Assembly (NCBI GenBank): GCA_021495925.1
Contig: JAKEKT010000058.1
Span: 124,001-188,000 of the forward strand
Reading direction: 5' to 3'
DNA: 64,000 nt
Source of the DNA: Diplodia intermedia
Lineage: Eukaryota; Ascomycota; Dothideomycetes; Botryosphaeriales; Botryosphaeriaceae
Both the position numbers and the translations under genes were made by a program. The notes under the pieces are model-generated. The model made no database searches, was not told the origin of the DNA, and saw only the letters and a program-made list of their open reading frames with translations. How positions within the stretch are numbered: the stretch's first letter is position 1; every line of letters begins with the position of its first letter. Shown here piece by piece: positions 42,007 through 52,848 of this stretch.

Positions 42007-42534
42007 GGTGCAAGGCATCCATAGCGGTCTTGGATCAAGAGGATGACGACAAACTTGCTTTCACTGGCTACCAACAGGCCGGCTTACAACATTATGAGGA
42101 TCCTGCGGGTATAGTCCGACTTCTCGGACTCGCTTGAGCACACGATACTTTTCCAAAACTGATTCCATACAGGAAAGAACATAATCTGCTGAAAAGGTTG
42201 GACGGGAAGGTCTTGGGTTTAAGCTCACGGTGACATAATGGAATGATGATTAGGAACAGACGGTATTAGCACCTCTTAGGTCACTGTACCTTTCATTAGG
42301 CAGCCGATAAAAATAAGATCTGGATTCCTTTGATGATTCCGAACATGTGACGGTCGATGGCACAGAGACGAGGAGTGGAGCAACGTCGGGATAGCCTTGC
42401 GCCCCAAAATGCGGATCGCGTGGTGGCGCTCGCCTCGCTCCGCCAGGCGCGGACGGCCAAGGACAACACGCCGCCGCGCCCGGCCCTCGGACAACAATTA
42501 CACCACAACAACAGTGCAGAAAAGGCGACTCCAA
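42007..42534. other. intergenic spacer before RTT106
   Basis: About 0.5 kb between two plus-strand genes, AT-richer in its first 300 bases. It holds the 3' flank of the unknown gene and the RTT106 promoter; nothing more is visible. Confidence 0.55.
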
Positions 42535-44366
42535 ATGTCGCAATTTACGGCCTTCTCATCGCGGCCCTCCGCCGCCGCTCCCCCGACCGCCGCTCCCAAA
42601 ACCGTCCCGATTCCCGCGACCACACCTGCAAGCCTGCCTGAGGTCGAGCAGGCATTCGCCGACCAGCCGGAGCTGAAGAAGCGAGTGTACAGCGCCATCG
42701 GTTAGTTATGCGGCCCTAATCATGCGCGGTTCTATGCGGGGAACTAGCAAAAGCTTTCAAGAGAACGGAAAGCTAATCGAGGGCGAACGTTTTCATGCAG
42801 GCGAATCGCCGCAGCACCAACCGCTATTCTCGTCAATCTCGTCGTACATCGTTCAGCTGCGCCAAAACGCCCACCCTCCCCCTCCACCTTCCGTGGCCAC
42901 GAATGGCGCGACGGCCGCAACCACAACCACGCCCACCAACGAGCCGGCGGCGAAGAAGCGGAAGATCGACGGCGCCGCCGAGGCTGCTGCCGGTGCAGGA
43001 ACATCGGGAGCATGGACGAACAGCGCGGCGGGCGCGGACTTTACGCTGTCGGACGTGAGCTTCTCGATCCCGCAGCGCAAGAAGCTGCAGCTGCAGCTGG
43101 TGGCGGCGTCGTCGGGAGCTGGGGACAGCTCCGGCGGCGGGCTACGGGCCTGCTCGGGCGGTGGGGCGAACGTCGAGTTTGGGATTGGGTTTAGGGATGT
43201 TGGTGAGTTTCTGTTGCTATGCCGGCTGTCTGTTTGCGGCTGCTGCCCTTGGTGGAATGGCTGGCCGGCTGGCCAGTTAGTTCTGGCCTTGTCCTGCCTT
43301 GTCTATTCGTTTTGCACTTTTTTTTTTTTGGAGGTTTATTTGCTGACATCTGTCACGTATCACCACAGAGCAAGTCTTCTGCCTCCCGATTCCCGAGAAG
43401 GCCAAGCGCCAATGGAACTTTATTATCGTGCCGAAGGGCAACGACGGGGTCAATGCTGCGCCTGAGGGCACCACACCGCCGGAGCAGATTGTCTGGACCT
43501 TCCAGGAGCCCACGAACAAGGAGTTGGAAGCCGGTGCGGAGGCGGGCCCGGAGCACATGGCGGAGCGGCTCAATCGGTTTTTGACGCCGTTTGGGAAGAA
43601 GGTCGTGTTTCCGACCAAGGAGGAGTTTCAGAGCACCATTCCCCAAAGCCACCGTAAGGGTGAGCCTGGGTTCCACGTCAAGGCGTTTAGGGGAAGCAAG
43701 GAGGGTAAGTGCCATATCTTGTCATCTTTCTGTTTTCCTCTTGCGGTGTTTACCAAGAGCGAGTAGATACAGAGGGAAAGCTGACGATTGCTTATAGGTT
43801 TCCTGTTCTTGACTAGCGTTGGCATAATCTTCGGCTTCAAGAAGCCGCTACTCTACTTCTCCTTCGGCAGCGTCGAGTCCATCTCGTACACGTCGGTCCT
43901 GCAGCGCACTTTCAACCTCAACGTAACGACCAACCCCAGCGGCGGCGCCGAGCAGAAGTCTCAGGAGATCGAGTTCTCGATGCTCGACCAGGCGGATTAT
44001 ACCGGCATCGACCAATACATCAAACACCACGGCCTAAACGACGCGTCGATGGCAGCGCAACGCAAGGCGCAGATGTACAATGTCAATGGTTCCGGTGAGG
44101 GCGGCGAGGGCGAGGAAGCGGCCGCGGCGGCCGGTGACGAAGAGACGGAGTTGGAGAAGGCACAGAGGATTCTGGAGGACGAGGAGGACGAGGATGAGGA
44201 AGACTATGATCCCGGCTCGGACGGCGAGAGCGAGGGCTCGGGAACAAGTAGTGATGAAGACGATGACGAAGACGATGAGGAAGGTGAGGAGGGGGATGAG
44301 AACGATATTGTGCAAGACGAGCTGGGCAGTGAGGCAGAGGACGTCCAGCTCTCAGACGAAGAATAG
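42535..44366 (+). CDS. RTT106: Histone chaperone Rtt106
   Basis: Four exons, 42535..42700, 42801..43202, 43369..43704 and 43798..44366, give 490 residues; introns are 100, 166 and 93 bases (GTTAGT, GTGAGT, GTAAGT). Rtt106 binds histone H3-H4, especially with acetylated H3 Lys56, and deposits it on new DNA and in silent or histone-gene chromatin. Two tandem PH-like domains are visible: the first from FTLSDVSFSIPQRKKLQLQL to about residue 300 with FCLPIPEKAKRQWNFIIVPK; the second with GFLFLTSVGIIFGFKKPLLYFSF, ESISYTSVLQRTFNLNV and EIEFSMLDQADY. The last about 110 residues are almost entirely Glu/Asp, the usual acidic tail. A KKRK patch (about residue 110) may act in nuclear import. The second intron contains a run of 12 T. 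Confidence 0.93.
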
Positions 44367-45550
44367 GGTGGTTGCTTAAGCTATCGTTATCATATGCTCG
44401 GTGCGCGCAGCGCGTGTGCCAGTGTCTGGACGGAGATGACCTATACCCAGACAGCAAAAGTCTATGGTGCTACGAAGCTTGGTTAGCAGATAATCAAAGC
44501 CGCAAAAGGGTGTTGAGCGCTCCAATCGTTTGGGAAAAGACTGAATGCCGACGTGACGTCACCAATCACGACCTTTGGATACTCAGTTATACCCCAGATT
44601 CCTTCGCGCTGCCGCGCTCACCCGATGCTGACAGTTTAATTATTGCCGGGGCGTTGTGCCGTTGCGGCAGGAAGCTGGTTCAACCGGTACCAACAGGGCC
44701 AGTTCCAGGCGTCAAATCATAGCGATAAGGACGACATCTATGATCCTTAGGGCCCGGGATTGCAGCGCGACGGGGCGTTCGCAGCAGGAGTAGTACGTGC
44801 TGGCGGGTGAGTGGGCCAAGCCCCCTAGCTTCATAAGCGAAGTATATATAGGCTCCGCTCGCTCAGCTCGCAATCCTTCGCTTCATGCGACCGATTCTGG
44901 CAGCATCCGCAGCACCCAGGCCACGACGACAGCATCGGAGTGAACAAGAGCACAGTTGATATCGCAATCAGGTGCAACCACGGGCCCGAAGCGTGTAAGC
45001 GTGGCGCCCTCTGGCAAGGAGGATGCGGAGCTGAATATTGGCGCAGCTGCGGCCTATCGAAAGCGTGCCCTCGAGCGTCAGCGCCGAGCACCCCTTCGGA
45101 CATCGGAGAAGGGCCGCGATGCGTACAACTCGTCCCAATCCAGCCCTTGAGCCGTTGTCAGCCGTCGTCAGCAATTGATCGCCCGGTGGAGCGCCAATTG
45201 CGCCCCGCCGCGAGATTACAGCAGCGTCACAGCCCGCCCGAAGCCGCCAAGCGCCGTCGATACGCGTATTATTGCCACGGACTTCGATGCGGCTCAACGT
45301 CCTGTAAGGCTGAGGGATGGGAGCCGGTTCTCTATCGCCTGCAACGTCTCCTCCCACCTCCACTCCGGGGCACTGGCACCCCAGCCGCCAGATTATCAAC
45401 CGTCCGTAAGACCAGAACCCGCGCGCTAGGCCACGACTCGCGCACTCCCGCCCGGGCTGGTATACCTGTGCCCTGCTCGATCGGCCGGGTGCGCGAAAGA
45501 AGCCACCGACAATCCCGATCAGGAACCTTCCCCACTCCACCGATGTAATC
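44367..45550. other. upstream region of the transcription-factor-like gene
   Basis: About 1.2 kb between two plus-strand genes. A TATATATA lies at 44843-44850. Overlapping open frames of up to 209 codons on both strands between 44.9 and 45.6 kb show no family and are probably leader sequence. Confidence 0.45.
44843..44850 (+). promoter_or_regulatory. possible TATA box
   Basis: TATATATA followed by a GC-rich block. It lies 700 bases before the next start codon, so if used it implies a long 5' leader, perhaps with an unseen intron. Confidence 0.3.
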
Positions 45551-47725
45551 ATGCCAGACTTCCAGTTCCTCACCACCGACAACCCGGAGGAATTCAAGAA
45601 GGGGGACTACTTGAAGCAGATCCGCTCCCATGCCATGCTCAGCGTGAAGCACCATGAGCAGCAGCAGCAACGCTCCAAGGCCGGCCACCCGCCGCCGAAG
45701 CCCAACTCGCCGCCGACAAGCAGCCAGCCAGGCTCGAGCATCAGCCCTTCTCTGCTAAGTGAGCCGCCGCTCCGTGCCGGCCGCCCCGTCAAGTTTGTGG
45801 ACTACAATCCCACCAAGGCGGCCGAAAAGGGGTCGCGGAAGCGCTCCCTCCAGAACCAGCAGGATGCCGACGACAAGGAGGACCAGCGCGCCGTCGCGAG
45901 CATCCCGCGGAAGTCGGCCAAGGCCCGCACCTCGTTCTTCGCCCAGTACGCCGACGCGGTGCTGAACCCGCGCCAGGTGGGCCGCGGCGCCGACGTCTTG
46001 AACACGATGCCCGAGTTCTCGAATCCCAAGATCAGCTTGTGGGACCTCAAGCGCCAGTTCGACCACCTCATGCTGACCGAGACGATGAAGGCCCTCTACT
46101 TCCCGGCCATGGACGGCTGCCGGCATGCGTTCCTGAGCACCGCTTGCATCAAGGCCACGTATGCCGACATGCTGAACGGCTACGTCGAGGAGAGTCCGGC
46201 CACGCTCTACATCAAGGAGGAGGTGTACACGATGATCCGCGAGAGCCTGGTGGATCCGAGGAAACAGGCCGACGACGGCATGTTCATGTGCATCGGCCAA
46301 CTGCTGGCGGCGGAGCTGGTGCAGGGCGAGGAGGACGTGATGATGACCCACGAGCAAGGACTGGACCGCATCGCCGAGCACAGAGGGGGCCTGGACAAGT
46401 TCGGCGGCCAGGGCGTCGTCGCCAACGCCATCTCGGCCGGCGCCCTTGTCTCGGTCATCGTGCGCGAGGGCGAGGCGCCGCAGCGCTTCTTCGACCACCT
46501 CAACCACCCGCTGGCCACGGCCACGGCCACGCGCCTGCCCGAGTCGCCCATCTTCTGCCCGCGCAACGACTTCTACAGCATCGTGCCGCTGTGCTCGCCC
46601 AACACGCTCCAGATCCTCCGCGACATGCGCGACATGACTACCCTGTTCATCCACTCCGAGAAGGTCGTCCGGCGCGCCTCGCTCCGTGATGAGTACCCTT
46701 ATCCGCGCCAGCTCAGCTCGCAGCTCTGGGCCTTCCACAACCGCATGCTCGACTTGCCGCCCAACACCGACCCGAGCACCTTCTTCGACCCCGCCGCCGC
46801 CGCCGCCGCCGCCGCAGGGAAAGGTAGCACTGGTGGCGGTGGCGCCCCCGATTTCGTGTACGAGGCGTGCCGCCACGCCGCCATCCTGTACTCGTACGCC
46901 ATCGCCGCCCGGGTCCCCCTGTCGACGGCCGGCCAATACTTCGAGCGCGCCTACCCGCAGATGGCGGTGCGCGTCGACATCGCCAAGGTGGTTTTCTGCG
47001 ACAGCAACCAGGACCGGGACCAACGGCCGTGCCCCCCTGCAGCCGCCTCCTCCGCCTCCTCTTCCGCCTCCCCCTCCGTTCCTGGCGACTTCTGTAGCAG
47101 CAGCAGCAGTAGCGACGCCACCGCGTTCACACCACCACCATCGTCGTCATCGACCCCCAACACCGCCCTATCATCATCATCCCTGATCCGCCCTCCCCCC
47201 CTGTCTTCCTCCACCCACCCCGCCCTCGCCATCGTCGACGCCATCCAGCGCACCCCCAACGCCCAAGACGCCTGGGGCGGGCTCGTGGGTGTTTTGCTGT
47301 GGGTCGGCCTCGTCGCGACCGCCGCCGCGCGCGCGCCCCTGTCGGCTCGCTCGTCGTTTGGCGAACACCTCGGTGGCGGTGGTGGTGGCGATGGTAACAG
47401 CAGCAGCCGTCACGCATCGACGTCGTCGGCGTCGTCGTCGAACCAAACGGCCACGACGTCGCCGTCTTCGACCAACTCGACCTCGGGCACGTCGCCCGCG
47501 GACGCCGACGCCGAGGTTCCTTCGACTTCTCCTCCGGGGTGGACGGGGACGACGACGGGGACGACGGGGGCGGATGTGCGGCGCGACTACGAGAGGGCCA
47601 AGGCCCGGAAGAATCTGGCGTCGGTGGCCATCTTGTGCACGATCAAACTGGGGTTCGAGCAGCCGCGGTCGATTTTCCCGGCGTTGCGGACGTTTTTGAG
47701 GGTGCAGGCGTTGTTGAAGCGGTGA
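45551..47725 (+). CDS. Fungal transcription-factor-like protein lacking a zinc cluster
   Basis: One exon, 724 residues. The N-terminus (FLTTDNPEEFKKGDYLKQIRSHAML plus a His/Gln/Arg-rich helix) is typical of a large ascomycete group annotated as fungal-specific transcription factor domain proteins that have the middle helical region but no Zn2Cys6 finger. I see no CxxC cluster anywhere. The helical region runs from about residue 130 to 480 (FFAQYADAVLNPRQVGRG, MKALYFPAMDGCRHAFLSTACIKATYADML, EDVMMTHEQGLDRIAEHRGGLDKFG). A tract of nine Ala from GCC repeats lies near residue 420. A Ser/Pro/Thr-rich insert (about 500-560) and a second near 610-670 interrupt the C-terminal helices. Without a DNA-binding domain it may act as a cofactor. 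The start is the first ATG and is followed by the conserved N-terminus. Confidence 0.8.
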   Translation: MPDFQFLTTDNPEEFKKGDYLKQIRSHAMLSVKHHEQQQQRSKAGHPPPKPNSPPTSSQPGSSISPSLLSEPPLRAGRPVKFVDYNPTKAAEKGSRKRSLQNQQDADDKEDQRAVASIPRKSAKARTSFFAQYADAVLNPRQVGRGADVLNTMPEFSNPKISLWDLKRQFDHLMLTETMKALYFPAMDGCRHAFLSTACIKATYADMLNGYVEESPATLYIKEEVYTMIRESLVDPRKQADDGMFMCIGQLLAAELVQGEEDVMMTHEQGLDRIAEHRGGLDKFGGQGVVANAISAGALVSVIVREGEAPQRFFDHLNHPLATATATRLPESPIFCPRNDFYSIVPLCSPNTLQILRDMRDMTTLFIHSEKVVRRASLRDEYPYPRQLSSQLWAFHNRMLDLPPNTDPSTFFDPAAAAAAAAGKGSTGGGGAPDFVYEACRHAAILYSYAIAARVPLSTAGQYFERAYPQMAVRVDIAKVVFCDSNQDRDQRPCPPAAASSASSSASPSVPGDFCSSSSSSDATAFTPPPSSSSTPNTALSSSSLIRPPPLSSSTHPALAIVDAIQRTPNAQDAWGGLVGVLLWVGLVATAAARAPLSARSSFGEHLGGGGGGDGNSSSRHASTSSASSSNQTATTSPSSTNSTSGTSPADADAEVPSTSPPGWTGTTTGTTGADVRRDYERAKARKNLASVAILCTIKLGFEQPRSIFPALRTFLRVQALLKR
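46786..46816 (+). repeat. GCC trinucleotide run encoding polyalanine
   Basis: Nine or so GCC codons in a row inside the transcription-factor-like gene, encoding Ala repeats next to a Gly-rich patch. Such tracts vary in length between strains. Confidence 0.75.
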
Positions 47726-49477
47726 GGGAGAATGAGAGGGGGGAAAGGATGAAGGGGGGAAGGAATGAATGAAGGAACGAAGGGATGGATGAACAGAAGG
47801 GAGGAGGAAGAGAGTGCGTCAGCATGTACGGATGTTGTCAAGAGGCTTTCGGTTATTTGGTGGTGGTTTGCATAACCTATCGTTTACCGGGTCCGCTTTG
47901 TTTTGCTGAGGAGCGGGGAGGGGAATGGGTGACGGATGATCATTGAGGTTGGAAGAGATTGATTGATGGGAATTCATTGGCTCCTCCCTCATTTTTTGTG
48001 ATTTGGGGGGAAAACTGGCGACGGTCGGCGTTTTTTGTCACCTAGGTGTTAGCCGTGGACTGATAGTCCTTCCGGCTTTCCTGTTTTTTTTTTTTTCTCG
48101 GCGGTCCAGTATGAGTGAGCTCTCTCTACGGAGAAGCATCGAATAGTACGATGAGCGCCTTTTGTGTTCGCATCGTATTTTACAGAGTGTTCATCGGCCG
48201 AGACAGTCGGACTGAAGGTATGTAGACTCGTCCGTCCGAGGCCTTGTAAATGGGGCTTTGCTGACTTGCGTTGAGCAGATACATGTTACTGCTCGGAAGA
48301 ACCCCGATCATCGTTTACGAGGCAAAATTCGTACCGCTGCCCCTCTCGACAGCTCGATCTGGAAGATCTGCTTAGCCGGTCAAAAGCATCGTGGAGATGG
48401 TTCGGGACTGCCGTCATAAAGTGAAAGACGACAGTGAGCATCACATCATTGCGATTTCATGGTGGGATGAGGAAAGAAAGATGATCGTTTGTTGAAGCAC
48501 GTCGAAGGTGGGGGAAAAGGAACGAAAGAAGGATCGAATGTCGTTGAGGGAAAGGCTTAAATGCAATGACGAATGCAAGGAAGAGAAAAGGCGGGGAAGC
48601 ACTGCTTTTTAATGGCACGGTAGTGCTCGGAGCTGTCGAGTCATGATGCTTGGGGTATGAGCAGAGCAGGATAAAAGTTGTTTTCGGGTTTACCTCTTCT
48701 ACCTGTCCGTAGTAGTAGAATTTGCGCTGAATCGATACAGTCCGCAAATTGTATAATCTTTTCGTCTTTTGGACGCTGTGCATTGCGCGGCGACTTGCTG
48801 TCAGCAATGTTTATGCTGGTCTCTGGTATCTTTTCCCCAGAATGTGTGTTTTGAACTCCTTTTCCTCTTCTTCTTCTTCTTCTTCTTTCGCCTCGCCGTC
48901 ACTTTGCAATCCTGAGGTTACCACACCTTCACCAAGCTTTCGCAAGCCTCACTTAAAGATCCTCCTCGTATCCCGTCCGCACTTTGCTCCACTGACGAAA
49001 CGCGATAGATGATCAAGTTTATCACGACAAGAGCAGCTCGGCTTCTGGGGCTACACGCGGGTATGTACGATGCAGATCACTTTTTATTTCTATTTTTCAA
49101 CGGGTGGCGTCCCGCAGCCACCACCGCCGGTGGATTTGGGACCGAGGAATACGAGGTTTTACGCGACCAACCTGTTTAGACTCTAGACGCGTGTGACGCC
49201 ATTAGTGCCCGTCCTATGTGTGCGTGTGACATGCAGTAGACAGTTGTCAGGCGGGCGGAAAGTATGACGTCTTTGACTGTCGGAGGATTGTTGTGTCATG
49301 CTAGTCCGAAAGTTGCTTCTAGAAGCCAAGTAGAGCATCACTTCATTTTGCAACTCATTTCAAAAATTGTGGCAAGTCTGAGCAGGTAATAAATTGTCAT
49401 CGTTTATACATTATATGGATGCTTTTCCGTCCCATCGCACTCGATAGGGCTCATGCTATCTCTTTTCTCCTCCCCCT
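47726..49477. other. convergent intergenic region
   Basis: About 1.75 kb between the 3' ends of the transcription-factor-like and secreted-protein genes. It begins with a purine-rich block of GAAT/GAAG units (47735-47815), has a T run near 48082-48095 and a CTT microsatellite at 48865-48887. No gene is supported. Confidence 0.5.
48865..48887. repeat. CTT microsatellite
   Basis: Seven or eight CTT units in a pyrimidine-rich intergenic setting. Confidence 0.75.
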
Positions 49478-50029
49478 CTAGTTCTGGACAGGCCACTCCT
49501 GGCAGTAGTAGACGTACAGGGCATCGCCCTCCTGGGTGCTCTCCAGCGAGCCTCCGGTCTTGCCCTCGATGAACTTGCTGCTGGGGTTGGTGCTCGCGAA
49601 GCGCACGGCGCCGATGGGGTCAGGGACGCTGTAGGCCTGGCCGCTCTCGTCGGTGGCGCCCTCGGCCGGCACCGTGGCGGTGTTGGGCTCGGCGTCGGTG
49701 GGCTGGTCGTAGAAGGAGATGTCGACACCCTGCACGTTCAGCGGCGTGTTGTCGCCCGACGACGCGGCCTGGTCGTCGCTGTTGTACAGCCACAGGTGGC
49801 CCTGGTAGGAGGCGGGCACGGTGAAGGTGAAGGTGGGCCCGTCGAAGCGCTGCGGGTCGGTGAAGTCCTGCGAGGTGGAGTCGGAGATGCCGTAGATTTG
49901 CGGCAGGGTGCGGCCGTTGTCGGCGCAGGCCGAGGTGTCGACGTAGATCTTGTGCTCGGTGGCGCGGGGGAGGACGGCGGCGGTGGTGAGGCCGGTGAAG
50001 GCGAGGGCGGTGGCGGTGGTGAAGCGCAT
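49478..50029 (-). CDS. Small secreted protein of unknown function
   Basis: One exon, 183 residues. A clear signal peptide (MRFTTATALAFTGLTTAAVLPR) with cleavage likely after Ala18 or after a short LPR propiece. The mature protein is acidic, rich in Ser, Thr, Asp and aromatic residues, with a predicted beta-sandwich feel (FTFTVPASYQGHLWLYNSD, VQGVDISFYDQP) and only two cysteines, Cys35 and Cys176, near its two ends, which could form one closing disulfide. I recognise no family. Size, secretion and lack of introns fit either an abundant wall or matrix protein or a host-interaction protein; the sequence alone cannot decide. A TATA box 100 bases upstream and the strongly biased codons suggest high expression. 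Confidence 0.85.
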   Translation of the reverse strand: MRFTTATALAFTGLTTAAVLPRATEHKIYVDTSACADNGRTLPQIYGISDSTSQDFTDPQRFDGPTFTFTVPASYQGHLWLYNSDDQAASSGDNTPLNVQGVDISFYDQPTDAEPNTATVPAEGATDESGQAYSVPDPIGAVRFASTNPSSKFIEGKTGGSLESTQEGDALYVYYCQEWPVQN

Positions 50030-50128
50030 GGTGATGGTGTTGAGAGTGGTGGAGGTGGTGGTTTGTGTGTTGGATGGGTTGGTTTGGTGTGGATTGGTGC
50101 TTCTTCCTCCCAGTGGCAGGGCGGCGGT

Positions 50129-50136
50129 TTATATAG
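50129..50136 (-). promoter_or_regulatory. TATA box of the small secreted protein gene
   Basis: TATATAAA on the minus strand, 100 bases before the ATG, in a GC-rich setting. The position suits a short leader. Confidence 0.7.
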
Positions 50137-50678
50137 CTGGGGCCGGGTCGATGGCAGAGCTGCTTGGGTTGCTGGTCACACAATGATGCAAAGAGGAATA
50201 CGAGGGCTCCTCCCTCGAGCTCTCGTCCGCACCCTGCGGCTCTCGTATAGACATGCTTGGCAGTGGCCGACAGCGGGCTGGTGCTGCAGATCCGCAGGGA
50301 TCCCCACAAAAGCCACTTGCCGACGCCGCCTCTTCTCGAAAGGTCTGGAGTAACGTTACATCTCTTGGCACGATGTCAGAGCAAGCACATGGCCAACAGG
50401 ACAGGAGGCTAGCAGAAAGAGCCGAGCATGCCGGCAGTGGCTTGTCGAGGAGGCCCGCGGCCCGTGACGGCAGTGCTAGGACGGAAGAGAGTGGAAAGGC
50501 AGTCTGGTGAGTGCCAGGCATTTCCTCGGGAAGATGCCGTGCATGTGCGGCTAAGAATAGCGCCTCCTGACCTCGCGATCGTTGTGTGCTCGGGCCCGTG
50601 TGCCGGGCGCCGCACTGTAGAGAAACGACGTGCCAACTGTCCGCACACGACGCGGTATTTCGCCGCCCGATGCATGCC

Positions 50679-50960
50679 TTAGCCATCTTCTTCCGCTGCG
50701 GCGCCCGACGTGGCGAGCGCATCGGCCAGGCAGAGCTCGCCGGAAACGTCGCGGTACGAGGCCATGATGTCAACGCGTGACTCGTTACTCTTGCCGTTCC
50801 ATTTTTGGATTTCTTCAGAGGCTCTGATGGTAAGAATGTGCCGTGGTTGCCGCAGTCCCATGGGAATGCGCGGGGAGCTTAGCGGACAAGGCCTCCCCAA
50901 TATAGGGTCGCGCATGGTCCAATAGGGCCCCGTTTCCCCTGCGTCAAAAACAATAAACAT
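50679..50960 (-). CDS. doubtful small open frame
   Basis: A 93-codon frame starting MFIVFDAGETGPYW and ending in an Ala/Glu/Asp-rich tail (ALATSGAAAEEDG). Codon choice becomes GC-ending toward the 3' end, and the sequence lacks low complexity. No family is recognised, and no intron or TATA supports it. It may be a small gene or a chance frame. Confidence 0.2.
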   Translation of the reverse strand: MFIVFDAGETGPYWTMRDPILGRPCPLSSPRIPMGLRQPRHILTIRASEEIQKWNGKSNESRVDIMASYRDVSGELCLADALATSGAAAEEDG

Positions 50961-51487
50961 CAGTCGCTCGCTCTGAGCTGGCACCAGAGTCGGTCCCACA
51001 TGCTTGCTAGGACTCGCCGTTCGTATTGCGTGCGACCCGGCCGAGAACCCTCACCCCAAGACTTCTTCGTCGTTTGTGATGTGTCCTCGTCTGCGCGCTG
51101 GCCTCGAGGGAAGAGAAAAGGCGAAGAAGCTGTACATACATGAGCACGTGTGCAGGCGTTGGCGCTTGCCCGCAATGGAGGCGTAATGCCGTCATTCGTA
51201 GGTTGGAAGCGGCGCGCCGCGCGCAGCGGTCCATGGCGCGAGCCAGCCAGTCGTCTTGCTCCCTTACCTTTGCTGGGTGTACACAAAGAACACTTTTCCA
51301 TCAAAACAAACGCGTGGAAGCTGCATCTACCCTTCGTCCCGCGTCTTACCGCAGACATTTGCCACTACCCGTACAGCTGAAGATTTATTCCCCTTCACCG
51401 CTCGACTGTCCATCACTGGCGTCTCCCATCTCCGCTCCCAACACATAGCCTTTCTCCAGCGCTCGTTCTGCGCGTGCGCGACTCGGC

Positions 51488-52171
51488 ATGCCGTCCTCGA
51501 AGGGAAAGCCCACGGACCCCGAACTGTACGAAAAACTCAAGAAGGGTATACGTTATGGCTCCCATCAATGTGAGCTCCAGTTAACCATTCCTGCAGAGGT
51601 CCAGAATAAAACAAACAAAGACGGCAGTGGCAAGGGCCAGTGGTCCGCCTGGAAGGTGCTTACCATGTAGCCTGTGCTGGTCGTGGGCGAAGCTGACAGC
51701 ATCCAGTCGGCAGAGCTCTCCAAGGAATACGAGAAACAAGGCGGAGACTACGAAAATGAGCCGGGATCCAAGAACGAGCCGAAGAAGGGCGCGCCTCAGG
51801 AGAAGCCAGGCAAGAAGAGGCAGCGTGAGGTGAAGGAAAGCGAGCAGGAAGCGGATGGGGACGGGTCCGGAGGCGAAGATGAGGCGGTGAAGAAGGGAAG
51901 CGGGAAGAAGGCTAGGGCGGGGAAGAAGGACGACGCAAAAGAAGCCAAGGCGAGCACCAAGGGAGGAGCGAAGGGATCCAAGGAGAAGAAGGACGAGAAG
52001 GACACTCAGAAGGAGAAACCCACGAAGAAGCTAGCACGGCCGAAGAAGGGAGACGCCAAGCCGACAGAGAAGGTGCCGCGAGAGGGCACGCGTAAGAGCA
52101 CACGCATCCAAGAAGCCGAGGACAACGGAGGGCGGACGAGGAAGCAGAAGACGGACTATTTGCATTTCTAG
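51488..52171 (+). CDS. Small conserved fungal lysine-rich protein
   Basis: Three exons, 51488..51545, 51597..51655 and 51707..52171, with two 51-base introns (donors GTATAC and GTGCTT, the second weak), give 193 residues. The splice joins rebuild a sequence style I know from many small ascomycete proteins: MPSSKGKPTDPELxEK at the start, then NKDGSGKGQWSAWKS, then LSKEYEKQGGDYENEPGSK, and KNEPKKGAP. Their role is unknown. The following about 110 residues are a Lys/Glu/Ser-rich disordered tail longer than usual, ending in an EGTRKSTRIQEAED patch that looks like a basic nuclear motif. A chromatin or nucleic-acid-associated role is possible from charge alone. Confidence 0.78.
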
Positions 52172-52848
52172 TTATGGCAGAGTGGCTTAATAAGCACCGA
52201 GAGGAACACGAGCCATTTCTACAGTAGGCTTATCGCAGGCCTCAGGCTGCGTATGATGAAATCGATAGCGGTGCCTTGGCAGAGCCGGTATTTTGATCGC
52301 CAGGCGCCATTGCCCCGCAAAGCTGTGGGCCGACAAGGCCTCAGAGAGAGGCTGCGATTGAAACACGTCGGCGAGAAGGGCGCATTCCGGCGGAGGGGTG
52401 AATCCTGGGACGGGGGGAGCCACGCGGCGCGTAGCGGTCGGAATGGCTGGTGATGAGGGCTGTTTCCTCGCCAACAACGTGCGGAAGCGGCTCTTGGGTC
52501 TTTGGCGGCGCTAGGACCGGCGCCGGCGATCGCAGCACGAGACCACTGACGCCGTTTCTCCACGCGTAACCTGCGACAACCTCTAAACACGCCCTCCCAA
52601 GTCCCCGCCGCCGCGTCCCTCAAATTGCTCGCCCGCCCGCCTGCATTGTGCATTTCCGAGGCCGCACACACGTCGCAATCGCCAGGGCCGGCCCCGTCGC
52701 ACCGCCAACGTTACGCAGGCCGGGTTTTGGATCCGTCTCGCTAGAGCTCCGCCGCCGTCTACGCCTCCTATCCAGCAAAACATCTTTCTCGTGCCGCGCG
52801 CCACTGCTCCTGTTCCTCCCTCCTCCCTCTAATGTGCCTACGAAGATA
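52172..52848. other. upstream region of the DUF3405 gene
   Basis: A 0.68 kb spacer between two plus-strand genes. The reading frame of the next gene stays open upstream to 52648, but that part looks like translated leader (Arg/Leu/Pro-rich); a pyrimidine-rich block at 52755-52830 fits a leader. Confidence 0.5.

Larger units (their letters stand above)
50030..51487. other. divergent upstream region
   Basis: About 1.46 kb between the secreted-protein gene (-) and the lysine-rich protein gene (+). Apart from the TATA box and one doubtful small frame at 50679-50960 I see no feature. Confidence 0.45.

Noticed and set aside
45755..47023. 422-codon open frame antisense to the transcription-factor-like gene
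   Set aside because: Its Arg/His/Val/Gly-rich product is a mirror of GC-ending codons on the other strand; the plus-strand protein has conserved motifs.
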